From Oikopleura dioica (taxonomy: Eukaryota > Chordata > Appendicularia > Copelata > Oikopleuridae): DNA of 64,000 bases. This document shows positions 25,161 through 38,127 of the stretch, piece after piece. Each line of letters opens with the position of its first letter. Position 1 is the stretch's first letter. The notes below the pieces were generated by a model, which ran no database searches, was not told where the DNA came from, and saw nothing but the letters and a program-made list of their open reading frames with translations. Location: positions 10,176,501 to 10,240,500 of the forward strand of contig OU015568.1 in the NCBI GenBank assembly GCA_907165135.1, given 5' to 3'. A program made the position numbers and the translations under genes.

Positions 25161-26560
25161 ATGAGAGACAGATTCATCATTGATGAAGGGCAAACAGTCT
25201 GTGTACGAAGGAGAACAGTGCCGGAACCTGTTCCGATGTTTCAGGTAAAATTTCAACTAAAAAATTTGCGATCCATTATGAAAAAAATGATAATTTTTCA
25301 TTGATGAACAAATATTTCTGATAGATCAAAAATCAACTTGGATCTGGAGGATTTGGTGCAGTCTACGAAGCTCTGAAGATAAATTCGAAAACCAAATCAG
25401 ACGAAACGGTCGTGCTGAAATTGGAACGAGCTGATGCTGAATACCCCCAGGAATCGGTTTATTTCCATTTTTAATTGAAAACGAAGAATAATTAGCGAGA
25501 ACCACGAAAAAGTTGAAGATCGAGTACACAATTTACACCAAACTACACGATCGACAAAGCAAAAAATTGAGAAATTTCGCATTCTTCCATCGATTTGCTT
25601 GTGATGTCGAGCTTCAGTCGAAGGAGGTGGTGGATGACCCCCGACTACCTGACTTTGGCCAAGTAAAGTTCCGTGGACCGCAGAGCTTCAACATCTTAGG
25701 AACAGATCACTTATTTTTTATGAATATTTTCGCCAAACAAACCATTATTGATCTTCAGAAAGCTCTTGAAAAACTGGGCCCTGATCTGCTTACTATTCTC
25801 AAGTACGCCAAAGCCAACGACTTCTACCTTTTGAACAAGCACTACAACCAGAAATACAACAAGGGATTGAGCTTTACTACCGTCATTAACACGGGAGAGC
25901 AAATCTTCAGCGCTCTGGAATATCTTCACTCCAAGAACTTGCTGCACCGAGATATCAAGCCGCAAAATATTTTAACTGGCCGGGATGATCGGAAGCAGAA
26001 CATTTTTCTCGTCGATTTTGGTCTTTCTAAATGCTACAGAAATGGGGTAAACTTCGAAAACGGGATTACAACAGTTATCTTAATCTTAGATGAAGGAAAT
26101 GCCAGACGAACACAAGCACGGGCCAGGAACTGACTTCTACAAGTCGATCAACATCACCTCTCCCTCAAAGGATCAGCGCGAAAACATCAGCTCCGCTTCG
26201 CTCAGGGATGACTGTATTTCCGCCATCTATGTTTTGATTGAGCTGTACAAGGGCGAACTTCCCTGGGGGAAATACGATCGAAGTCAGAAGAAGAAGATCT
26301 ACGAGATGAAGGAAGCCCTCCTAAACGAGAAAAAATGGAAAGCCGAGTTTCCAGAGCTCCTGCCCCTTTGCCCAGTCCTCGAAGACCTCCATGTTCTCCA
26401 ATTTGGAGAAACACCTCCTTACAGGGACATCAAGCAGACTTTCGATGCGATGAAAACGCATCGAAACTACCGCCAAGATGAATACTTGGACTGGCTCATC
26501 GAAGAAAATGGATTCGACATTCTCTGGCAGCCAAAAATCACGAAAAGAAGAACTTGTTGA
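25161..26560 (+). CDS. CK1-like protein kinase, tandem copy 2
   Basis: Starts MRDRFIIDEGQTVCVRRR, aligned with copy 1 through PMFQ. Exon 2 has the glycine loop LGSGGFGAVYEAL and VVLKLERADA. Exon 3 starts LKIEYTIYTKLHDRQ and includes FFHRF, LLHRDIKPQNILTG and FLVDFGLSKCYRNG. After a 45-nt intron near 26046-26090 the last exon has DDCISAIYVLIELYKGELPW and ends KITKRRTC. Compared with copy 1 it keeps a canonical glycine loop and lacks the activation-segment insert. The kinase lysine, HRD and DFG are all present, so it should be active. Confidence 0.82.
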
Positions 26561-26945
26561 AGATTCGAAATGCTTTTATAAATTTGTCGCTCACATTCAT
26601 ACATGTTCATTGAAATTCAAATAGAGATTCATTACTGCAAAATTTCCCTTGAGAATAAGTTCAAGTTTTCTGTCTTTTTACGAAATAAAATTGTAACAAA
26701 GAAAAAAATTTTGCGTAATTTATGAGTGAGGAAGGTATCTCTAGCATCTGTACGTAAGATACGGTAAATTCAAAAGCGATCGAAAAAAGTGAAGAAAAAA
26801 AACGTTAATTCCGCGCGCCGCAAATGAACGCGCGTTTTGCGCCGCGCTCGGCCGCTTATTGGAGCGTTCTCGCGGAGAAAGAGGAAAAATTGATTAGATT
26901 TGGAACTTTCAGAAAGAGAGCATTCGGGAAGAGCAGGTTGAGAAG
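26561..26945. other. Intergenic
   Basis: Between the CK1-like pair and the SSU72 gene. A CG-rich patch (GCGCGCCGC near 26812, GCGCGTTTTGCGCCGCGC near 26831-26850) lies about 100 bp before the SSU72 ATG and may be its promoter. No gene seen. Confidence 0.4.
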
Positions 26946-27813
26946 ATGTCGCCGAGTGCGATAAGTGGGCCACTGATGTCAGAGTTGAGCGTTGACGAAA
27001 GGAAGAAACGGTTGAGAAAGCGTTTGAGATTGATAGCAGACTCTAGAGATAATTGAATTTACAGTATAACTGGAGAGTTTTGCCCTAGAAATTATGAAAA
27101 ATATTGAAACGCAACTGAAGAATCGCTGTAATTTGCTCTTCAAACATGAATCGATCGATGGAAGCTCACCGGTTGCTGGAGAAGAAAGGGTACAACATTT
27201 CATCTTATGGGACGGGAAATCGAGTCAAGCTCCCAGGAACTTCCCACGACAACCCAAACGTGTATGCTTTTCAAACGCCCTACAATGAAATCTACGAAGA
27301 TTTATACAGAAAGGTACAGCCCTAACCTAACCTGAGTGCTGAGTTCAATCCTTATTTCTGAATGATTTTTCCTTCAATTTTCATTTGAAAAATTGTAGGA
27401 CCGAAACGTTTACCGCCAAAATGGAATGCTAAACATGCTGGACCGAAATCGCAAGATCAAACGGCACCCGGAGAAGTTTCAGGACAACAAGGATGTCTTC
27501 AACATCATCCTGAGCTGCGAGGAGCGCGTCTACGATCAGATTCTCACCGATTTCAACGAAAGAAAAGCTAAATCGTTTACCCAGTGCCATGTCATCAACT
27601 TGGACATTCCTGATAATCATGAAGACGCGGATATTGGAGCTATCGTCTTTTCACAGGTAGGAGAGAATCCCCGCTCGCCCGATTTCTAGCAAAATTTAGT
27701 TGCTCGACGAGTTGATAAAAGACAACGATTTGGATGCAAACATCGACGAGTTGCTCCAATCCTTCGAGGAAGAAAAGAAGCGAGATCTTATGCACTCTGT
27801 CGTTTTCTACTGA
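26946..27813 (+). CDS. SSU72: RNA polymerase II CTD phosphatase SSU72
   Basis: Exon 1 (26946-27010) MSPSAISGPLMSELSVDE-RKKR joins by a GT-AG intron (27011-27120) to IAVICSSNMNRSMEAHRLLE; the split Arg codon restores the strongly conserved start of the family. The catalytic loop C-x5-R is CSSNMNRS. Further matches are YGTGNRVKLPG, NGMLNMLDRNRKIKRHPEKF, ILSCEERVYDQIL, INLDIPDNHEDADIGA and the C-terminal FEEEKKRDLMHSVVFY. The enzyme removes phosphate from Ser5 of the polymerase tail and takes part in 3'-end processing. An in-frame second ATG at 26976 is an alternative start. The SR-protein gene follows 119 bp later, so the two probably share an operon. Confidence 0.93.
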
Positions 27814-27931
27814 AAAAACGCTGTCGAAGATTATTCTTGAATTCTAGGCTCAATTACTAAATTAAACGAACTGCCTTCAAAAAGTTAAAAGTTTGCCTTT
27901 TTCAGATTATCGAATAGAACAAGAGCCAAAG

Positions 27932-29091
27932 ATGTCTCGGCGACGGGATATGGTTCGCGTTGAAAACGCCGCGTCCAAGATTTATGTTGGCAATTTGGGA
28001 GACTATGGAGACAAGGCCGAACTTGAGCGGGCCTTTGAAAAATATGGGGAAGTTATTTCCGTATGGTCACGGGTCGCAAAATCGATTTCAGGAGCATTTA
28101 GATGTTTTTCTTTTGTTCATAAGATTTCTACATATCATTTTTCCGCAGTGTTATCATATTTTCAATCGAGGATAACTGAAATTTACGGCGCCAAAAGCCT
28201 GGGCTTTTTTCGTTTCGTGCGGGGGCGACCCCTTGCCCATTGCCGCGCATAAAAACGAAGGCCACCGGTTGGTTCTACATTGAAATTTAGGACCACTCAA
28301 TTTCTTTTCATTTTTTACCATCTACGGCAAGGAAACAACTCGAAAACAGAGATTCTACGATAGAATGGAAGTTTCCCTGGTAGTTTTAACGAATAGTTGG
28401 AGCTTTAATCAGATTCCGAATTTGTCAAAAATGGTTTTCCATTTTTCGAAAAATCAATCCGATACCAAGTTTTGCCACCCTAAAAACAGGTTGCACGACG
28501 GCCAACTGGCTTTGCCTTTATCGAAATGAAGGATCCTGACGACGCTGAAGGTTCGTCGATTGTGTGTTAGAGTCTCTCTCACTTTGACACTACATTTACC
28601 TTCACTTTCTTCCCCGTTTATTAGACGCCGTTAAATCTCTTGATGGAAGAGAAATTTGCGGACAACGAGTCCGTGTTGAAATGCGCAAGTCTCACAGAAG
28701 AATCGGCGGCGAAGACCGGTAAAAAAACGTGTATTATGCGTTGATTTTTACGTTGATTTTCAGTGGTCGCCGGGATCGTTACCGAAGTCGATCCAGATCT
28801 CGTGATCGAGGAGGACGTGGTGGAAGAGATCGACGTTCCCGTTCACCTCGGTAAGTTCAAGTCTAAAAAATCGGTTGCCTGGTTGTTTAGTTGATAAAAA
28901 ATACTTTCGGGTTGGCGCACAACCGATTTGTCTAAACCTGGCGCTGATTATATCGAAAGCGAAAGATAACTTAAGTTAAAGTAAAATTTTTCAGACGTCG
29001 AAGAAGCCGATCCTACAGTCGATCGCCAAGAAGATCTCCAAGAAGATCCCCAAGATACTCTCGATCCCGATCTCGATCTCGTTCGCGATAA
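27932..29091 (+). CDS. SR splicing factor, SRSF3-like
   Basis: MSRRRDMVRVENAASKIYVG opens an RRM: RNP2 is KIYVGNLG and RNP1 is TGFAFIEM, followed by DAVKSLDGREICGQRVRVEM. After GEDR comes an Arg/Ser-rich tail (RSRSRSRDRGG; SPRRSPRRSPRY; SRSRSRSRSR). No zinc knuckle is present, so SRSF3-like rather than SRSF7-like. The first intron is long for this genome (about 28070-28490) with an unresolved donor (GTCGCAAAATC near 28073 keeps frame). SR genes elsewhere control themselves through a poison exon in such an intron. The ATG follows a TTTTTCAG acceptor 17 bp after an AATTCTAG region, consistent with trans-splicing as the second gene of an operon with SSU72. Confidence 0.9.
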
Positions 29092-29342
29092 CTCGCAAAA
29101 CACCGCCTTGCTGAAGATTTCGCTGACTGTAACTGTGCCCTCATCGACTTCAGCAACGGCCTACTCTCCCACTTTTCTCTCTCTTGACTTACTACATGGG
29201 GTTATATCACCACGCGGCAACTAAGAAAATTTGGACTAAAGTAACTCATCCTTGTTATTCAAAACGAAATTTCACACTGCCCCTTACTCAGTATCAGTGA
29301 AGCACGACACTTTATTTTATCCATACAGTTCAGACTCTGACA

Positions 29343-32300
29343 ATGACTTCGAATCGCTGCGCACCTCAATTCCTCAAGCCTCTATCTGGAACGATGGAGA
29401 TCACTGAGGGCGAAGAGCTCGTACTAGACGTCACAGTGCACGGAAAACCTGCTCCAGAAGTCGAGTGGACTCTAAATGGCGATGAAATTAAAGTCTGCCG
29501 CCCCTTGGTCAATGATAAACATCATCGGCTGGTCATCCCCGCAGTGTCCAAACAACACACAGGTTATTTCAAGTGTTTCATAAAAGATTTTAACGCTTGC
29601 TCAGGAGAGTACCGCGCTTCTGTTCAAAATTCCTCCGGACGCGTCAGTTCTGCGCTTTGGCTCGCCGTTGTGCCTAAAAAAACCCGACGCTCAGCATATG
29701 TCGCTAATAGAAGTGGCTCAATGAATGCGAACAATTCGAACTCGATCTATTTCTCTAATCCACTCGCTACTTCATCAATGAGAGAGGAACGGTCGTATGG
29801 GAGCTTAGGAAGAGCCGGATCCGTTGAGAGCCTGACAGGGGCGCGAAGAGCGCCAGGTTTTCTCAGCAGACCGAAGCCGTCTGTTATCCGCCCGGGTGAA
29901 GAGATAACTCTCAAAGCGAGTCTCCTTGGCCAGCCTTCGCCGAGAGTCACTTGGGAGAAGAATGGACGGCTTGTGGCAGAAGATGAGAGAACAACGATAT
30001 CATCTGAGGGAAAGCAGCATGTTTTGAGCATCGTACGAGCGTGTCATTCTGATAGGTAAGAAGACTTCTACTAGCCATTCTAATTCATTTTTTTAGTGGA
30101 ACTTACAAAATCACTGCGAGAAATCCACTTGGGCGGCAACACGCGAGTGCGACTATTCGTGTAAGTGAGACTGCTGAATCGATTTCAAAAACGCACTCGA
30201 CATCAACAGAGGAAGATCGGGTTTCTTCATCTCAAGGATCGTCCCAAAATCGAAGCTACGCGGTCCTTGGTCGAAGCCCGAATCTACAAATGAACACTGC
30301 CCCTCCAGAGCGATCGACCTATTTGTCCATGGATAAAACTTATGAGAATACCGATACGTATACGGTCGCGCGAGATTATGACTTGGAATCGACTGGCTCG
30401 AACAAGTCCATTCAAAGTATTCGCAGTTCTCTGAAGGCGCTGTCAGTCACAAGTCGCTCAGATCATTCGGACACGCAGCGCTCGATCCCGTCCATTCCTT
30501 ACTCGAGCCACACTTCAACAATTGCTCCCCCTTGCGTGACAGAGCCGCTAGAAACAGTCATATCCGAGGTTGGCTCGTATGTCACGATAGAAGCGACAGT
30601 GATTGGGGGTGTAGGTGAGCCAGTTTGGCGCTTCAATGGATCATCTGAGCTTCCAAATGGCATATTTCATCGGCGATTTGGCGACAAATACAGATTGCGA
30701 GTGCGTGGAATCCACGAAGATCTTTTTGGAGAGTACTCGCTGACAGTGACGAATGCTGGCGGCTCTGAAACAGTTTCCTGCTTCATCCATAACAAAAACA
30801 TTCCCGTGGATCAGGGAATTCAGACAGCAGCAGATACTCCTGTTAACTTCAAAAAAACCTTGTCCGATGCGACTTACGTCGAAGGCGACTCCCTCAAATT
30901 AAGCGCTGAGTTAGAAGGATATTCGGAGCCAATCGTGAGATGGTTCTTCGAGGATGAGCGTTTTGAGACCTCAGAAGAAAATGACATCCATTTGGTTCAA
31001 AATGGGTCGATCTACGAGCTGCATGTGAAAAACTTACTCGTCGACGATTCTGGAACCTACACGATTGTTGCCCAGCATCCGATAACATCAGCCACTATTG
31101 AGAGTCAATGTGAAGTCACCGTCCGCCAGGCGCCTCCTTCTCTTATTCATGTTCCTGCAGAAATTCGAGTTCGCGCTGGCCACGGATTCAGTTTAGAGGT
31201 CGAGGCAACCTGTACGAGAGTAACTTGGAGCTTTGACGATCAAGTTGCAGAAATGATAGCGCCAAATCGTTTCATGTTCTCTGTTGACAACTGTACTCAA
31301 GGTGGAAGGATCACAATCATTGCGGAAAATGAAACTGGTGTGGATGAAGGCACTACCAATTTAATCGTCGTTGATCCGCCAGTTAATCCGCCGCGAATAA
31401 TCCAAGATCTTCCTTCTGAGGCAGAGGCAAAGCTTGGCGAGCCAATCATGCTTACGATTAAGTACACTGGCCTTGCGACGAGTATAACCTGGATGCTAAA
31501 TGATGCGCCACTACCCGTATTCATTGATGTTTATTCAAGAACTTTGGCAGAAGGGGGTTACTCACAGATATCGATTGAGAAGATGGCCTTAGAGTGCGAA
31601 GGATTACTGACATGTTTGATTGCGAACAAGTCTCATACTAAAGTTTCTAAATGCAACATTCGATACACGAGGGTCGCTCCTGATTTCACATCCACGCCTG
31701 TTGAACAGATATCCGTCAACGAGGGCAGTCCACTTGTTCTCGGTTGCGAATTCACTGGTGTGCCAGTTCCAACTGTTACGTGGATGAAGAATAAAGAGCC
31801 TGTGACAAATGCGCTCTTTACGGAGAACGAGTCAGTGTCAAAGCTTGAGATTGCGTCGACAACTGAAGATGATGAAGGCCAATACCATCTCATAGTTCAA
31901 AACGAAGCTGGACTCGCATCATACACTGTCAACGTCAAGGTCAATCAAAAAATACCAGAGCCACCGCGCGAAGAAACTGAACCAGCAGCCATTATCGAAC
32001 ATCTCAAGGATAAGACATTTATCGAGCAAGACGATATTGTGCTGCGATGTCGAGTGACTGGAAAACCGACACCGACAATATGCTGGTATTTTCTCGAGGA
32101 ATTGATTTGGGAAGGACCGCCAGATGACGAAGGACTTACGGAACTCGTTCTCAAGGATTGCTGGGCAGAGGATATGGGCAAATACTCAGTAAAAGGTAAG
32201 ATTTTCGTTGACATAAGACCAATATTATGTTTTAAGCGACAAATTCTACTGGATCAGTCTCTTCATCATGCTACGTAAAGGTACATCTCCGAATCCGGCC

Positions 32301-34407
32301 GATGCATGAGCAACAAGTCGCTGTTGAACCGATGGAAACGATCGTCGAAGTCTCTGAGCATTCACGCACGACTTCAGCTGATTCTCATCGTACCGAACAG
32401 GTAATGAACTTCTGTTTTCGCTTTTATTTACTTTGATTTCGTTAGAATGAGTCTGAGTGGGATGAAAACCCGAATATTACCTTGACGATGGCTAATTTCG
32501 AAGAGAAGCAATCCGAGGCAGAAGCTGAGTCGGGCAACAGCGATGTTTTTATCCGACGAGAAGTGACAGCAACTGAATATTTCACGGCCGTTGATAAATC
32601 TGATGCTGAAAATCGAACGTTCACCGTCGAAAATTTGAAATTTGACAAATTAAGGGTTAGTTCTCAAGAGAATTCTTCCTTCGTTGATAACAGCGTGCTG
32701 CCTGCTCAAAACGAGACATATACGGTCGACAAATTTTCACTCTCGGCAGTTCGTGAACAAAGTGCCCCAGAATTCGTCCAAGCCTCCGATGACGCTGCGA
32801 AAGATGGGAAACCGTTTGGATGGACCTTTGTAAGAGGAAAATATAGAGTGTTGAGTTTTGAAAATTATTTTTAAGGAAATCAGTAACTGTGATCAGCTTT
32901 CGATTCAGAGGATAAATGACGATGAAGCGATCGATTTGGAAATCGACGGTTCTGACTTTATTCTCGAGCGAGTTGAAAACACTTTCAAATTCAGCATTCG
33001 TGAAGTGTTTCCTGATGATGCAGGACTATACCAGGTAGCTTTGATCGAATATCTGCGATTTGTTACAAAATTCTAGCTGGTGGCGTCCAATGAATTCGCT
33101 TCTTCCTCGAAGACGTTAAATTTGTCAGTCGAGAAAGATGGGTCGGAGCCTAAAATTGTTAAAAGACCTTCTTCCGCAGAGGTAGGTCAAAGCCCATTGA
33201 CAATGGTTCATCTTTATTAAGGTTCACGAAAACGACCTTCTCACATTGTCAGCACTAACAGTAGGAGATCCTATGCCAGATGTCTGCTGGAAATTGAATG
33301 ATCGCACTTTTACTGAAGGACGGACGGATGGAGTCACAGTGACCGTCAACTATGAGGATGATCAAGTTTGCTCAACCTTGAAAATTCTCAAATTTGACAA
33401 ATCACTTGCAGGAAAAGCGCTCTTTGTAGCTCAAAATGTTCATGCTGAGGTAAGATATGTTACTATTAGAATTTTCTAACAAAAATAAGGTTCAAGCGCC
33501 GTTTTATCTCACTCTCATTCGTCCAGACTCAGCCCCGAAGTCTTCTTCTGATGATACAGGCGTCAACCAGTTTGACTTCCGATCCCAGCTCAAATCCAGG
33601 GTCGAAACAAGATCAGTAACTGCTGACGACCTTCGATCTCATGAAGTCGAGCAAGTTGATTTCCGCTCCAATCTCAAGAAGTCGAAAACAGCTGAAAACC
33701 TTGCTGACATGGAGGACGAAGAGCCTGAGAGTCTTGATGAGCTCCACAAAGCTCTAGCGAAGCGTCTTGCAAAACAGCAGAACAATCCATCGACAAGGTA
33801 ATTTTTGTTGATTCTGAACATCTTTTTTATCTAGAATATCTTTAGCTCTGAGTCAGACGGAGATCAACGAGGACCATACGCTGAGAATTCCGCTGCTTCG
33901 TCGTCTTCGAAAGCTTCCACGGTCCAGCAAGTCATTGCTCATTCTGAAGAGCCCGTACATTCCCAGCCCCTGGAAACCTCTGACGCTAATGTAGAGCGAG
34001 TGGATGACGCAGATGTCCGTCAAGGTCCCTTCCCGCGATTTCTGAAACCTCTAACTCATAGGGAATTTGCTCTTGGACAGCCTTTTGAGCTGTCTGTTGA
34101 AGTCATTCATGCGGATGAGGTCATTTGGACACTTGAAGATCAAGTTATTGAGGCAGAGCCTGAAGAGGGGCTTCATGTTCTTACGGAAGCTGGAACTTCT
34201 TTTCCAGCTTATCCAGAAGGTAAGATCTACCCAACTATCAAGCAAATCAACAAAATTATTTTAGGAAAGACACACATTCTACGCGTCGCAAGTTCGATGA
34301 TGGAAGACACAGGCACATACGAAGTTTTCCTCAAGAACGCCTCGGGAACGTCGAGCTCAGCTGCATCTATAAGCATTTATGCCCCAAAAGACAACGAAGC
34401 CACATAA
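29343..34407 (+). CDS. Giant intracellular Ig-repeat protein (titin/obscurin/palladin-like)
   Basis: Starts MTSNRCAPQFLKPLSGTMEI after an acceptor-like ATACAG. At least eight, probably eleven, I-set immunoglobulin domains are visible in order, each with a W in the C strand (VEWTLNG, VTWEKNG, PVWRFNG, VRWFFED, VTWSFDD, ITWMLND, VTWMKNK, ICWYFLE and others) and the D-x-G-x-Y motif before the F strand. Domain 1 and the last domain both begin FLKPL. Ser/Thr-rich linkers lie at 29680-29850, 30170-30540 and 32400-32850. There is no signal peptide, membrane segment, kinase or fibronectin domain in the model, so it is a cytoskeletal muscle or cell-cortex scaffold. The main exons are 29343-30056 and about 30097-32195; later exons are short and joined by introns of 40-70 nt. 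Confidence 0.85.
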
Positions 34408-34900
34408 AAACTTTCTTATTTTTTTACATCACATTTCACCGCGCCCTGCCTCTTTTTCACTATTTCTGTATTCGAATTTCACCATTCCCGTTTTTACCAT
34501 TCTATAATTCATTTCTTATAACTCATTCACATTCACCATACTGTAGCCTTTCGAGATTTTGCCTATTCACTGTACTTCTTTTTGATTCACAAGCTCTTTT
34601 CCTGAAAAAAACTACTCTTTCACAATTCCTGCAATAATTCTAACCAAATACGTACTATTTTAACATCGGCGTTGGCAGGATTCCAACGCACTTTTTGCTC
34701 ACTTTTCCATTACTCAAGTTCACTCGTCTCCCCGTACCCTTTATCAAAATAGCCACCAACTTTAATTCTTACTGCGCAAATTCTCTTTTTACGCTAACTC
34801 GTTATTTATTCAATAAAAACGCTTTCGAGTAAAATGAAAAACAAAGGCATAAGATATTTTATTGAAGATTATATAAAAATCTAGTCGAGATCGAAGTCGG
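34408..34900. other. 3' UTR / intergenic
   Basis: Pyrimidine-rich tail of the Ig-repeat gene ending with an AATAAAA at 34812-34818 (likely poly(A) signal), then a short gap before the EDEM3-like ATG. No gene seen. Confidence 0.5.
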
Positions 34901-37628
34901 ATGCGGACATGCCTTGTGAGAGGCCTTTTATTAGGCCTAATAGGCCCTATATTGGCAGTGTATGGCAAGCAGGTTCATTTGAACAAAGCTGATATTACCA
35001 AGCAAGTCCATGGCATGTTCAGGTAGAGCTTACTTTTCCTTGGACAAGAGCGACATTTTCTAGGCATGCGTACGACAGTTACATGCTTTATGCGTATCCT
35101 GCTGATGAGCTCATGCCTCTAAGCTGCGAGGGTAGAACACGTGGCGTCACAAAATCGAGGGGAGAAGTTGACGATGCTCTTGGAAACTTCCAACTCACGC
35201 TTATCGACTCTTTGGATACACTTGCCCTTCTTGGGTACGTGGACGAGTTCAAAGATGCCGTTGTGAAGCTCAATAAGACGTTGAATCTTGACGGCGACTT
35301 CATCATTTCGACATTTGAGACAAACATTCGAGTTCTTGGCGGGCTACTTGGAGGTCACGCTATGGCACTCGAGCTTGCTGACATGGGCAAAATGGATGTA
35401 AGTTTAAGACGCGTTTTTAATTCTCTTATGAATCAATTCTTAGTACGATAATTGCATTCTTCGCTTTGCCAAAATTATGGGCGACAAACTCCTTCCCGCT
35501 TTCAACACAACAACTGGAATTCCAATGTCCAGAATTAACCTGAAAACTGGAAACGTGAAAAAGAGCCAACCAGAGACCTGTACAGCCTGCGCGGGAACTT
35601 TGATTCTTGAGTTTGCCGCCCTCTCACGCTTTACCGGTGATAGTACTTATGAAGAAAAAGCTCGAATCGCACTTGACTCTATTTGGAAGAAACGGCATCA
35701 CGGATCAGGACTTGTTGGAACAGTCATAAATGTAAACAATGGCGATTGGGTCAGAAGAGAAAGCGGTATTGGGGCTGGCATTGATTCTTATTACGAGTAC
35801 TTGCTGAAAGCCTACATTCTTCTTGGAGATGAGGCCTATTTGGAGCGATTTAATGTTCATTACGACGCTATCAAAAGATTTATTCAACAAGGACCAATGA
35901 TGATCGATGTCCATATGCATCGTCCGACTGAGCAATCCAGGTCGTTTATCGACTCTTTATCTGCTTTTTGGCCGGGTGTTCAGGTATCTTAAGTTAATAT
36001 GAAACGAAATTAACGATTTTAGGTGTTGAAAGGCGATATTCAATCCGCTGTTGAAATACATGAGCTTCTTTATCAAGTGTTCCAGAAATACGGCTTCATT
36101 CCTGAAGCTTTCACTCATAAATTCGATGTTCACTGGGGTCAAAATCCCCTTCGCCCAGAATTCGCAGAGTCTACTTACTTATTATATAAAGCTACTCATG
36201 ATCCTTACTATTTACAGGTATTATTTCAAGAATAAAACAGGTTTTAATTTGCTTCAGGTTGGCCTCGATATCATCAATACGCTAGAAACCTACGCTCGAA
36301 AACGCTGTGGCTACGCTGGAATCAAAGATGTTCGCAAAAAGAATCACGAAGATAGGATGGACTCATTCTTCCTCGCTGAAATGTTCAAATATCTCTATCT
36401 TTTATTCGCCGATGACTCCGAGCTTTTAATTGATCCAAGTAAATTCGTCTTTACAACGGAAGCTCATCTCCTTCCCATGTGGTTGTCTTCTTTCAAAAAC
36501 CACACGAAACATGTAGAGCCGACTTTCTCGAAGACAAATCCAGATGGCTCTCCTGAAAAATCGTGCCCAAATCCAAGAGCTGATAACAAGTCGGGCACGC
36601 TTTTTGACACAGCCACGTTGGAAATCTGGAGAGAAAACTCAAGAGCTTGGATTCAAAAGAATTCCAAGGCCAAAAAGGTAGGAATGGGTCATTTTTCGGT
36701 TTAAAGAACACGTCTTTAGTCGCAAAAAATGAAGTCTCAAGGCAAGGCGGACATAAACATGGCAACTCATATCCGTCTCCGTGCTAAAGACTACATTCCA
36801 GGAAACGAAGAGCACGAAAAGCTCCTCAACCGGATGGGAATTCACGTTGAAATGACCCATACCGGGCAAACACAACTAATTCATAAAGCTGAACTTGCTG
36901 TTTCCACTGCTGCTGCCAACGAAGGGCTTGTTTTTATGTCAGAAATGATCGAGCTGAACAAGGAGGCAGAAAAGAACTCTTCCTTGGATACGATGCGTTT
37001 TTTCGGAGTGCTCATCGACGGAAAAGAGGGATTCACTTCCCTCGCTGGTCCTGCCCAGTTTGGTGATGACTTCTATGAAAGTCCTTTAATAGGAGAAGTT
37101 GCATACGGTAATAGAGAATATCAGAGACATCTTCATGTGATTTTAGGACAACCGAGCCATGGATGCTCCAGTCTTACGAATCCAAAAGATATGCAAGGAA
37201 AAATTGTGGTACTTTATCGTGGTGAATGTATGTTCGCTAAAAAAGTTCTCAACGCAGAGCAAGCTGGTGCTATCGGTGCGATCATTATTGATAACAAAAA
37301 AGATACAAGGTAAGACTTCATTTTAATTAATTCGCTCCTCTATTGGTGCTTGTAGCGCTGATACAAACACACTGTTTTCAATGGCTCCTGATGGCGAGTC
37401 AACTGTCAAAATCGGCTCCGTATTCTTAGGAAGTAGAGAGGGAAATAAACTGGAAAAGCTGACTAGAAAATATGGTAGTGTTTCCGTACTGTTAAGTCAC
37501 TCGGAAGTGAACCTGAAACACTTCTACTCCCTTGCTAAGGTAACCCTCATTTACTAGCTGAGCATCATACAATTTTATAGAACCCAAAGCCACACCTTAA
37601 CGCGTCACATGATCCCGACGAGCTCTAG
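34901..37628 (+). CDS. EDEM3: ER degradation-enhancing alpha-mannosidase-like, EDEM3 type
   Basis: Signal peptide [16 protein letters not shown] after the ATG at 34901, then a GH47 domain: [116 protein letters not shown] and [13 protein letters not shown]-terminal extension holds a protease-associated (PA) domain ([27 protein letters not shown]), which distinguishes EDEM3 from EDEM1 and EDEM2. The protein ends HDPDEL, a variant ER-retention signal. It trims mannose from misfolded glycoproteins for ER-associated degradation. Introns are 40-50 nt. Confidence 0.92.
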
Positions 37629-38127
37629 ATAGAAGCGAAACCTATCCCAACCAAACCAGCAGTGCAATAAAAAACAACGCTTCCCTTATCGCACCACGTG
37701 ATGAAAACGAACTGGTGCAAAACTGGCGTAACTTCTCTCTTTATGTTCCATTTTTGTGTTCCTGTGTTGATAAAAAATCGTTGATAAAGTCTTTTTCTTT
37801 CCGACATTTCTAAAGTTTGAAGTTTGTCATCAATGCGTTTCAAAAATGACAATCAAACACCCAGCCTATCAAACATACCCATCATTCTTACCCACGTTAC
37901 AATTATATTCGAAAGCTCAAAGTAAAAAAAAAAGAATTAAAAATAGCTTCTACGAGCTTTATTACCTGTGCAAAGTTTTATTCTCAAAAATCTGAAAATT
38001 TCTGTCGCTCTATTCCCACTTGCTTCAAAGTCATTTTAACTATTTAGCGTGTAAAGTTATATTGCTTAATATAGTTCATGAATTCATCTCATTTCATCCC
38101 AATTACAATTCAGATGCATTAAAAACA
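37629..38127. other. Intergenic between EDEM3 and TMEM67
   Basis: AT-rich, with a run of A at 37925-37932. A TACAATTCAG at 38103-38112 could be the acceptor for the meckelin transcript. No gene seen. Confidence 0.4.
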
